Of a stretch of 9,841 nt of DNA, positions 1-6,184 are shown one piece after another. The notes under the pieces are model-generated. The model made no database searches and was not told where the DNA came from. It worked only from the letters and a program-made list of their open reading frames with translations. The DNA comes from Planctomycetota bacterium (GTDB lineage Bacteria; Planctomycetota; Planctomycetia; Pirellulales; Pirellulaceae). Made by a program: the position numbers and the translations under genes. The stretch is taken from positions 1 through 9,841 of the forward strand of contig JAJSAJ010000061.1 of the NCBI GenBank assembly GCA_024274855.1, in the 5' to 3' direction. Each line of letters begins with the position of its first letter. Position 1 is the stretch's first letter.

Positions 1-2
1 CT

Positions 3-890
3 GCGAGGAAACATCAAGAGGTGTGGGCGAAGTATCTGGAGCAGCCGGTCGAGATCGAGAACGGCATCGGCATGAAAATGGTCCTGATTCCCCCGGGCGA
101 GTTCCTGATGGGCTCGGCCGCCAACGAACAGGCACGCTTCCCGGAAGCGGCGAAAGCTGTCAATGACAGATATACCATCGAGCGGATTCCGACCGAAAGT
201 CCCCCGCATCGAGTACGGATCACGCGTCCGTTTCGTTTGGGGCGTCACGAAGTTACCCGGGGCCAGTTTCGCCAGTTCGTGGAGGAAACGGGATACAGGA
301 CGGACGCCGGGCGGGATGGCAAAGGTGGATCTGGACTGGTGGACGGCAAGCGGGTTCGAGATCCACGATTCGTTTGGAACACGGAGCCGGGCTCCGGGCA
401 GACGGACGATCTTCCGGTGGTGAATGTTTCCTGGACCGATGCGAGTGCCTTCTGCGCGTGGTTGTCGAAGAAGGAGGGCGTCACGTACGCCCTACCGAGT
501 GAGGCACAGTGGGAGTACGCCTGCCGAGCGGGCACTACGACGGCGTGGTACTGCGGGGACAGCGATGCGATACTGAGAGAATACGCGTGGTTCAATGTGA
601 ATTCGAGTGGCAAGACACACCCGGCGGGACAGTTGAAACCGAACGGTTGGGGCCTGTACGATATGCACGGCAACGTGTGGGAATGGTGTGCGGATCGATG
701 GGCGACGGACTACTACGCGCAGTCGCCGCCAAACGATCCTAGCGGTCCAGCGACTGGCGCAGAGCGCGTGCTGCGTGGCGGGGCGTTCAATCTTCTTGCG
801 CGTAATCTGCGTTGTGCGTGCCGCTACCATAACCAGCCGAACTACCGTCACTACAGCGTCGGTTTTCGTGTGGCGAGGACTTACCCCTGA
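3..890 (+). CDS. FGE-sulfatase (SUMF1-like) domain protein, 5'-partial
   Basis: The frame is open to the left edge of the window (it reads A-R-K-H-Q-E before the GTG at 21), so this is probably the C-terminal part of a longer protein and not a GTG start. The domain runs from about IGMKMVLIPPGEFLMGS (residues 16-32 counted from the GTG) through HEVTRGQF, LPVVNVSWTDASAFCAWL, LPSEAQWEYACRAGTTT, GLYDMHGNVWEWCADRW and RVLRGGAFN to GFRVARTYP. These are the hallmarks of the formylglycine-generating-enzyme/sulfatase-modifying family. True FGE uses a Cys-x4-Cys pair after the RGG motif to bind copper. Here that segment reads RGGAFNLLARNLRCACRY, without that spacing, so sulfatase activation is doubtful. 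In planctomycetes such domains are commonly fused downstream of kinase or WD40 modules. The stop codon is 6 nt from the stop of the converging gene at 897. Confidence 0.9.
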   Translation, partial: ARKHQEVWAKYLEQPVEIENGIGMKMVLIPPGEFLMGSAANEQARFPEAAKAVNDRYTIERIPTESPPHRVRITRPFRLGRHEVTRGQFRQFVEETGYRTDAGRDGKGGSGLVDGKRVRDPRFVWNTEPGSGQTDDLPVVNVSWTDASAFCAWLSKKEGVTYALPSEAQWEYACRAGTTTAWYCGDSDAILREYAWFNVNSSGKTHPAGQLKPNGWGLYDMHGNVWEWCADRWATDYYAQSPPNDPSGPATGAERVLRGGAFNLLARNLRCACRYHNQPNYRHYSVGFRVARTYP

Positions 891-896
891 TCTCTT

Positions 897-1142
897 TTAC
901 GCCTTGATCCCGTTCTTCATGCCACTCGGGAAGATGTCGTTGTCCAAGTACTTTGCTGGCTCCGCGACGAGCGACAGGAGGCCGTCTCCGGTATCAAACA
1001 GGGATTGGATGATGTAGCCGCTTGCTTGGCTGTCTTCGTTCGCTTGGGCGTCTTCGTCCGGCACATCGCCCCAATCGCCGGTCACATGCCGGTGCAGAAA
1101 GCCAAGGATGGACGCGCTCAGAACGTTCACTTGAGTCTTCAA
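897..1142 (-). CDS. Small protein with RH..GDWGD..ED..AN motif, uncharacterised
   Basis: 81 residues from a TTG start. The core LHRHVTGDWGDVPDEDAQAN followed by a Gly-containing stretch and IIQSLFD resembles a small bacterial family, sometimes labelled plasmid-related or misnamed as a restriction subunit, with the pattern RH..GDWGD...ED..ANE. Function is unknown. The TTG is not a convincing start. The frame stays open upstream to a TAA at 1170-1172 and reads PLIFTHPG there, which looks like the family's usual N-terminal strand, so a start may have been lost or a non-canonical one used. The C-terminal half (about residues 48-81) does not resemble the ITE.DRS..T..LLP tail I associate with the family. 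The gene converges with the FGE-like gene and lies 57 nt downstream of the small gene at 1199-1384. Family assignment is from memory of the motif only. Confidence 0.5.
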   Translation of the reverse strand: MKTQVNVLSASILGFLHRHVTGDWGDVPDEDAQANEDSQASGYIIQSLFDTGDGLLSLVAEPAKYLDNDIFPSGMKNGIKA

Positions 1143-1198
1143 TCCGGGATGAGTGAAGATAAGTGGTGATTAGTGTTCTACTCTCTTCGACTAGCCAC

Positions 1199-1384
1199 CT
1201 ATCTGGCCAGATGGCTGAAGACGATTGGGAGCGAGCGAAAACCAGAATACTTCAGAAGATCCCAAAAACGTGGCGGGCCTTGATCGCCGTTTGTTAGTTC
1301 CCATCCAGGTGACGAGAGCTCAGCAAACAGCAACATGCTCTCGGCAAGTTGTTCCCAACCTATTCTCTTTATGAGGTCCGCCAT
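1199..1384 (-). CDS. Small hypothetical protein
   Basis: 61 residues beginning MADLIKRIGWEQLAESM and ending FSHLAR. I do not recognise it. The ATG at 1382-1384 is the first possible start, because an in-frame stop lies two codons upstream (1388-1390). No good Shine-Dalgarno sequence is visible before it. The composition (Trp, Leu, amphipathic N-terminal helix, PPRFWDLL) looks protein-like and there is no signal peptide or membrane segment. It runs in the same direction as the 81-residue gene 57 nt downstream and could share a transcript. It could also be a remnant or a chance reading frame. Confidence 0.35.
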   Translation of the reverse strand: MADLIKRIGWEQLAESMLLFAELSSPGWELTNGDQGPPRFWDLLKYSGFRSLPIVFSHLAR

Positions 1385-1841
1385 GCGCTACCAAGCCACA
1401 ACCGTCGCCGCTTCAACCATTGACCAGGTACACCAGTCCGTGTGGACGCGTATCACCGGCGGTTTCCCGACGATTCGGCAGCTGTCGAGGCTGGTTGGGC
1501 ATTGATTGCAAACCGGCAAGTCGAGGCCGAAGGCATTCCAAGTTCGGTCGTGCCTATGGTCGAAAGTCGGACGCGACGTCGGCGTGGTCGAAAGACCAGA
1601 GTCTTTTTCTGGATCGGGCCGTGAACGGCTTGGTACGCGAAGGCCGCAACAAAGCGTTTTCCGCAGCTCGTCAGTTTCATCAACCTGACAGTTGCATCAC
1701 GATGCCGATGCCTATCGCAATATTCGTTCCTCTTCGAGTTCCCGGACGCATTGTCTCACTCCTTTCGCTCTTGGCGACATCATCTCTTGCAGAGGACTGG
1801 TTCCGCAACAGCTCGACCGACGCTCAAGTCGAAACCGTCTG
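1385..1841. other. Gap without a convincing gene; possible degenerate coding remnant
   Basis: Several overlapping frames are open on both strands, but none has a clear start with a ribosome site or a recognisable full domain. One plus-strand piece, 1585-1647, reads WSKDQSLFLDRAVNGLVREGR. It resembles a stretch (Q..LLDRAV.GLA.EGKV) found in planctomycete multidomain proteins, but the similarity stops on both sides. A short plus-strand frame from the ATG at 1383 ends after 40 codons. I see no terminator hairpin with a T-run here, although the WD40 gene ends at 1842 and something should end its transcript. The likeliest reading is decayed intergenic DNA. Confidence 0.3.
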
Positions 1842-3797
1842 TCACTGGTCGTCTCCGTGGGCTGCACCCGTTTCCGCGGTCATCGCCACACAGAACGGCG
1901 CGGCATCGGTGTTCTCCGAACCAAAGTCGATGCTCACTACCTTTTTCTCCGGATACGGGTTCTCCCAAGTGCTGAGGTAGAGCCGAAGCGTGATTTTGAA
2001 TTTTCTGGTAGCGGGATTACTGCCCACCCAGACGACTCGCCCGCGCGTGACCGACTTCCAGTCATCTGAATTCCACCAGTTGCGCACGTCCTGTCCGTAA
2101 ACGATGGGGATCGTTTCCGTGGAGTTGTCCTCGTAGTGGACCGTGTACTGTCCGATCCGCGTACCGTCCGCCGCGTTGTATATTGCGGCATGGAGCACAT
2201 GGAGTCTGGCCAGTTTCTGACCGACCGGAATCCCCTGGATCATCTTGGGGCGGTCCGTGATTTCGGCTCTGGATAAGTGAAGCAGTCCCTCGGCAATGTG
2301 AAAGGGGATTTCGCCGAAGGTTTGATCGCCGCGAGGCAGGTAGGCCAGATTGTTGTCCAGGCTGTCCGGGCCGGGGTTGAGTGTCAGGCGGCCGTTGGCT
2401 TTCGAGTTCACGTCGACGTAAGTGAATCCGCCTGGCGGGGGAACCGGCGGCGACCGGTGCGGTGCCGGACGGCTCTCTTCGGGCGGGGCCGCAGCAAGCA
2501 ACGTCCGGCGAAGCCCCGGAGCGATGTCCCAGATGCGCATCGTTTGGTCACGCCCCGCAGTGGCAAAACGCGTTCCGGACGACGCCAGCGCCAAGTGATC
2601 GACCCCGCCGGCGTGCCCGTACGCGTGCGCCAGTTCCCGCCCCTTTTTCACATCCCAGATCCTGAGTGTCTGGTCCAAACTGGCGCTCAGAATCGTGTTT
2701 CCGTCCGGCAAGAACGCCAAGCCGGTGATCTTGTCAAAGTGACCGGACAACGTTGCCACTGCCGTCACTTGTCCGAGAGCCACGTCCCAGACCGTGATCT
2801 GCGGTTCCAGACGCCCGCCAGCGGCGGCAATCAGCCTGCCATTCGGTGAAATGGCGAGTTTCTCGACAGGCCATGGCTGACCACGCCGTGTCCCCAGTTC
2901 GTGGCCGGTTGTCACGTCCCACAACCGGACGTCCCCACCCCAGTCTCCGCTGGCCAGCGTCCTGCCGTCGGGGGTGAACGCAACGCAGGCGACTAGATTG
3001 TCGTGACCTTTCAAGGTCGATAACTTCTTGGCCGTGGCGGTGTCCCAGAGCACGATGGAATTGTCGGCACCGACGGTGACCAGGACTCGGCCGTCGGGCG
3101 AAAACGCCACGGCCGACAGTCCTTGTCCATGCCCTTCGAGAGCCGACTCCGAAGCCATTCGGTTCAAGTCCCACAACTTCACGATCCCGTCCGAGCTTCC
3201 CGAAGCGAGCTTCCTTCCCGCATTGTAGAATGCCACGCCAATGACCGGGCTCGAGTGTCCTTTGAGTGTCAAGGCCGATTCACCCGTGGCAACGGCCCAA
3301 ATCTTTGCCGTGTTGTCGTAGCTTCCGGACGCCAGCGTTTTCCCATCCGGAGAGAAATCCAACGAGGCGACCATCTCGGCATGTCCACGCAGAATCGGTC
3401 GCGGCTGCCCGGTGGTCAGGTCCCACCACCCAAGCGACCCTTCGGTGCACCCGTAGGCCAGCATGGTGCCGTCGGGCGAAAACGCCAGGACTTTCACGCT
3501 CAATCTGCCCCTCAGGCGAAAACCCCGAGTCTGCCGCGCGGTGGCGAGATCCCAGAATCGCACGCTGGTATCCGAACCACCCGAGGCCAGCGTCTTGCCA
3601 TCGGGAGAAAACGCCAGGCCCCTTACCCAGCCGCCGTGTCCGGTAAACGTAGCCTTCTGCCCGCCCGTCCGGACGTCCCAAACCCGCACGATGCCGTCCT
3701 TCCCCGTCGAAGCTACCGTCTTTCCGTTCGGAGAGAACGTTACACGGTCGACCCTGCTGGGCGCGGTAAGTGTTCGCTCGAGTATGCTCGTTTGCAC
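1842..3797 (-). CDS. WD40 propeller plus uncharacterised C-terminal domain; 3' part of a frameshifted kinase-WD40 gene
   Basis: 651 residues from a GTG at 3797, but homology runs upstream in the same frame to about 3881 (FSPDGRTLASAGANGTIKIW), so the GTG is not the real start. About ten WD40 repeats are fully in this piece and the next one upstream straddles 3797. Each has the pattern FSPDGKTLASG..D..V..WD..TG....L.GH, and with the single repeat left in the kinase frame the total is about twelve. They end near residue 430. After a proline-rich linker, residues 456-640 form a separate domain containing VHYEDNSTETIPIVYG, RNWW, VVWVGSNPA, LYLSTWENPYPEKK and VVSIDF. I know this segment as a recurrent but unnamed planctomycete C-terminal module, predicted to be beta-rich. 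WD40 propellers usually serve as protein-interaction platforms. The piece belongs with the kinase at 3882-5160. Confidence 0.85.
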   Translation of the reverse strand: MQTSILERTLTAPSRVDRVTFSPNGKTVASTGKDGIVRVWDVRTGGQKATFTGHGGWVRGLAFSPDGKTLASGGSDTSVRFWDLATARQTRGFRLRGRLSVKVLAFSPDGTMLAYGCTEGSLGWWDLTTGQPRPILRGHAEMVASLDFSPDGKTLASGSYDNTAKIWAVATGESALTLKGHSSPVIGVAFYNAGRKLASGSSDGIVKLWDLNRMASESALEGHGQGLSAVAFSPDGRVLVTVGADNSIVLWDTATAKKLSTLKGHDNLVACVAFTPDGRTLASGDWGGDVRLWDVTTGHELGTRRGQPWPVEKLAISPNGRLIAAAGGRLEPQITVWDVALGQVTAVATLSGHFDKITGLAFLPDGNTILSASLDQTLRIWDVKKGRELAHAYGHAGGVDHLALASSGTRFATAGRDQTMRIWDIAPGLRRTLLAAAPPEESRPAPHRSPPVPPPGGFTYVDVNSKANGRLTLNPGPDSLDNNLAYLPRGDQTFGEIPFHIAEGLLHLSRAEITDRPKMIQGIPVGQKLARLHVLHAAIYNAADGTRIGQYTVHYEDNSTETIPIVYGQDVRNWWNSDDWKSVTRGRVVWVGSNPATRKFKITLRLYLSTWENPYPEKKVVSIDFGSENTDAAPFCVAMTAETGAAHGDDQ

Positions 3798-5130
3798 GTT
3801 CCAGATCTTGATCGTGCCGTTGGCGCCGGCCGAAGCGAGGGTGCGGCCATCCGGACTGAATGAGAGGCTTTGTGACCATGGTGTGGCCGTGTCCCGATAG
3901 GATCGACCTGATGCTCCCCGAGACCAGATCTCGCAAACGGATCGATTGCCAGCCTGCGCACGCCAGCGTCCTGCCGTCCGGTGAGAGGGCTAATGATTCG
4001 ACTAGCTGGCCGTCCTGGATGGCTTGATCGTACCCGTGGCACCGCTGCCACCAGTAGTACCAGCCGAAATCGCGTAGATCTTCTTCGCTGGCGCGAGGCC
4101 GATGGCGGTTCAGCAGATCAATTATCTTCCCGACGTTGGCTTCTTCCCAAAACTGGCCGACCGCGATCATATCCGACACGTAAAGCTGTCGCCGTGCCTG
4201 CTGCCGCGCCTCTTCGGTCTCGTCTCGTGCTTGTTCGGCAGTCTTCCGCGCATGGGCCTCGGCGGCGGCGCTGTGCATCGCCCGGTCCGCTTCCCGATCT
4301 GCCCGTTGTCTGGCTTCGGTCTCCCGGGCGGCCAACATCGCTTGACGGACGGCCACCCACGGTCCTGCCACGGCCAGGAACAAGAGCAGCAAGCTCACCG
4401 CGGCGCCCAACGTTGCCACCACCGGCTTTCGCTTGCACCACCGCCAACCTCGCTCCACGGCGCTGATCGGCCGAGCCAAGATCGGTTCACCGCCGAGGAA
4501 CCGCTCGAGCTCGTCGACCAATTCTTGAGCCGACGCATACCGTCGATGGCGCTCTTTTCCCAAACACTTGAGGCAGATCGTCTCCAGATCCTGGGGGAGC
4601 TTGGGGTTTACTTGCATCGGCGAGACGGGCTCTTGTTCCAGCACCTGCATCAGCGTGTCCAGCGGATTGTCCGCCTGAAACGGCGGGCGGCCAGTCAAGC
4701 ACGCGTAGAGGATCGCGCCGAGTGAGTAGATGTCCGCGGTTTCGGTGACCTCGTCGATCTTGCCGGAGGCCTGCTCGGGCGGCATGTAGCTGGGCGTGCC
4801 CAGGATCTGGCCTGATGCCGTGAGATGGCTGTCCTCCTCCACCCGCTTGGCCAAGCCGAAGTCGGTGATTCTAGGAGGAAGGCTATAGACTGCAGGCTGT
4901 AGGTCCGGAGCCGATGGATGTTGCGATCCGCGGGCCTCTCGAGTGTCCGGTCGAAAGCCTTCAGCCTGGAGCAGCACATTGGCCGGCTTCAAATCGCGGT
5001 GGATCACGCCGTGGTCGTGCGCGTACTGGACGGCTTCGGCCACCGCGCGGACAAGCTCCGCGGCCTCGCGAGGCGGCAGCGGACCGTCGGCAAGCTTGGC
5101 AGCCAAGCTTGCACCCTCGATGTAACCCAT
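3280..5130 (-). pseudogene. Membrane serine/threonine protein kinase, N-lobe missing and frameshifted before its WD40 domain
   Basis: Residues below count from the ATG at 5130, which is an internal Met (frame context THEGQHYFSM) and not a real start. Catalytic-loop HRDLKPAN lies at 44-51, DFG at 90-92, the APE-like MPPEQ at 116-120 and DIYSLGAILY at 133-142. A transmembrane helix spans about 237-260, then an Ala/Arg/Glu-rich coiled coil (262-315), the ASEEDLRDFGWYYWW segment (347-361) and one WD40 repeat (LALSPDGRTLACAG). The glycine loop, catalytic Lys and helix-C Glu are absent. An in-frame TAG at 5161-5163 precedes the open part, and before it the sequence resembles a sigma factor. The frame is meaningful only to about 3882; the rest (to 3280) is an out-of-frame reading of the WD40 repeats. 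The original would phosphorylate Ser/Thr in response to an unknown signal. As it stands it cannot bind ATP normally and is probably a pseudogene, unless sequence errors explain the breaks. Confidence 0.8.
4876..4903 (-). repeat. Four heptamer units (CCTACAG-like) inside the kinase insert
   Basis: On the minus strand the units read CCTACAG, CCTGCAG, TCTATAG and CCTTCCT (plus-strand 4903-4897, 4896-4890, 4889-4883, 4882-4876). Because 7 is not a multiple of 3, they translate as a non-repeating DLQPAVYSLPP. They form part of an insert between the catalytic loop and DFG that makes the D46-D90 distance 44 residues, where about 18 is usual for a kinase. Degenerate heptamer expansions of this kind at this site are familiar from other planctomycete kinases (from memory). 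Confidence 0.55.
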
Positions 5131-5160
5131 CGAGAAATAGTGCTGGCCCTCGTGCGTGTT

Positions 5161-5412
5161 CTAAAGCCTGACTTTCAAATACAATTCCACGTCGGCCCGC
5201 GGGAGATCCCCTTTCTTGATCGCCGCGTCGAACCGTTTCGCTTGCCCGGTACGGTCGAATTCGCTCTTCAGTCGTTCCACGATCTGACCGAGCAGTGCGA
5301 TCGCCCACTGCTGATCGTAGATCTGTTCGGCCGTTAAACCCGATGCCGGCTCGATGCGCAAACTCGCATCGGCCGACGAGCAAGCTGCAACGATCGACGA
5401 AGCTCGCTTGTT
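5161..5412 (-). pseudogene. ECF-type sigma factor fragment (linker region only)
   Basis: The frame is open from a TGA at 5413-5415 to a TAG at 5161-5163. The piece SLRIEPASGLTAEQIYDQQW, followed by AIALLGQIVERLKSEFDRTG, matches my memory of the linker between the sigma2 and sigma4 domains of planctomycete ECF-like factors (EPA..LTPE..Y.RRWA..LL..V..RL..E). Neither the sigma2 core nor the sigma4 helix-turn-helix is present, so it cannot function. The last 18 or so residues before the TAG (KKGDLPRADVELYLKVRL) do not fit the family. The fragment is in the same frame as the kinase, separated only by the TAG, which suggests a deletion brought the two together. ECF factors next to kinases are common in planctomycetes, so the ancestral order was probably sigma then kinase. 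A TTG at 5361 could start a 66-residue product. Confidence 0.5.
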
Positions 5413-5481
5413 TCACCCTACTCACTGAAAGGCAAGACGGAAAAAGGTGGCGGCGTGGTCCTCTACGAGTTGCTGAAATAG
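5401..5481 (+). pseudogene. Possible C-terminal tail of a class III nucleotide cyclase
   Basis: A plus-strand frame ends at TAG 5479-5481 and reads SPYSLKGKTEKGGGVVLYEL before LK and the stop. This resembles the end of class III adenylate/guanylate cyclases, which often close with a LKGK.E...VYEL motif. The frame has no meaningful sequence upstream of about 5401, where the opposite strand carries the sigma fragment, so only a tail would remain. The match is short and may be chance. Confidence 0.2.
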
Positions 5482-5626
5482 TTCGTGGGATGTGCCACCG
5501 TTCGCGAGAAACATGTCTGACCGACGAGAAATAAATTACCAGCGAGCGCCGTACACCGCAATGGACGCGCCATCAGAGACGATTGTGGTGTGTCTGTCTA
5601 TTATGCCGACTGCAATGCCAGACGAT

Positions 5627-5697
5627 TTGAACAGAAAAAGATAACAGAAGAAACAGACAGGATTTGCTCTCCGTGTCCTCTGTTTTCTCCTGTTCAA
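5627..5697. repeat. Imperfect palindrome with purine-rich arm (TTGAACAG ends)
   Basis: TTGAACAG (5627-5634) is repeated inverted as CTGTTCAA (5690-5697). Inside, the left arm is purine-rich (AACAGAAGAAACAGACAGG) and the right arm, read on the other strand, is similar (GAGAAAACAGAGGACACGG), with a short centre near 5661-5669. Purine-rich interspersed palindromes of this type with GAACAG ends occur between genes in planctomycetes and other environmental bacteria (from memory). As RNA it would form a long imperfect hairpin, and it could terminate transcription from the minus-strand gene ending inside it. The rest of 5482-5626 shows no gene. Confidence 0.6.
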
Positions 5698-5996
5698 TCT
5701 TGTGGCCGTTCACGGAATGTAGGCCGCCGGTTCGCCCAATAGTCGAAAGCAATATATCGTTTCGCTGCGTCGTCCCCCGAGTCCACGTGAACATCTTGTA
5801 TCTCCCGAGCGAACGTCAATCTCGCGAAAACATGACCGTCTCGACGCGCAATCGAGACGTCTTTGGCGGCGGGATTCCAGGAAATGGTCAAATGCGAATT
5901 CTCGACACAGCATGACGCCGGCACCGCGTCATGCGCATTGAGCGACTGCTGAACGGGAAGTAAGACAAGAAGGCAAACGATAAGAATGCGGTGCAT
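5694..5996 (-). CDS. Small exported protein of unknown function, possibly truncated
   Basis: 100 residues from the ATG at 5994-5996 (an in-frame ATG at 6026 would add ten residues ahead of the signal peptide, which is less plausible). Residues 1-20, MHRILIVCLLVLLPVQQSLN, form a typical Sec signal peptide with cleavage probably near NAHDA. The mature part contains CC (about residues 29-30), HLTISWNPAAKDVSIARRDG and VFARLTFAREIQDVHV, which looks beta-rich like the first strands of a carbohydrate-active or binding domain. I cannot name the family. The stop codon TGA at 5694-5696 lies inside the TTGAACAG end of the palindrome, so the original C-terminus may have been cut off when that element arrived. 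It follows the PL8 lyase by 188 nt on the same strand and could serve the same polysaccharide-degrading role. Confidence 0.6.
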   Translation of the reverse strand: MHRILIVCLLVLLPVQQSLNAHDAVPASCCVENSHLTISWNPAAKDVSIARRDGHVFARLTFAREIQDVHVDSGDDAAKRYIAFDYWANRRPTFRERPQD

Positions 5997-6027
5997 GGTG
6001 CGTTCAACTCTTGTTCTCGAGGACATT

Positions 6028-6061
6028 GCTGCCGTGTGCGGATGGCTGCCGTGTGCGGATG
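6028..6061. repeat. Perfect 17-bp tandem duplication
   Basis: GCTGCCGTGTGCGGATG occurs twice head to tail (6028-6044 and 6045-6061) with no mismatch. It lies just upstream of the start of the small exported protein gene, in the 188-nt gap after the PL8 lyase. I see no inverted symmetry that would make it a clear operator; a recent slippage duplication is the simplest reading. Confidence 0.85.
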
Positions 6062-6184
6062 CTCACATATCATAACGCAAAAAGGCGTTGGGAAAGGAGT
6101 GATCAAGGCCCAGTCTGTGTCTAGCTCGATGCACGGCTGATTTCTCGACGTTCCGTTGCGCGGGGTTACAAAAACCGTTTGTCG

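Noticed and set aside
21..890. GTG at 21 as the true start of the FGE-like protein
   Set aside because: The frame is open to the window edge and the upstream residues (ARKHQE) continue a helix typical of longer fusion proteins; no ribosome site is evident.
1420..1980. 186-codon plus-strand frame across 1420-1980
   Set aside because: No ribosome site, mixed composition, and it overlaps the end of the WD40 gene. Only a 21-residue piece (1585-1647) looks familiar, so I kept it as a possible remnant.
3123..3863. Long plus-strand open frame opposite the WD40 repeats
   Set aside because: It mirrors the WD40 coding strand, has Arg/Pro/Ser-rich composition and no recognisable domain; the WD40 frame clearly explains the DNA.
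4961..5425. 154-codon minus-strand frame spanning the sigma/kinase junction
   Set aside because: It is the kinase and sigma sequence read out of frame, rich in Arg and Cys; the in-frame readings give recognisable motifs.
5573..5794. 73-codon minus-strand frame over the palindrome
   Set aside because: Its sequence is made by the purine-rich repeat and by the neighbouring gene read out of frame.
6028..6061. CRISPR-like or operator repeat
   Set aside because: Two directly abutting 17-bp copies without spacers or inverted symmetry are a simple tandem duplication.
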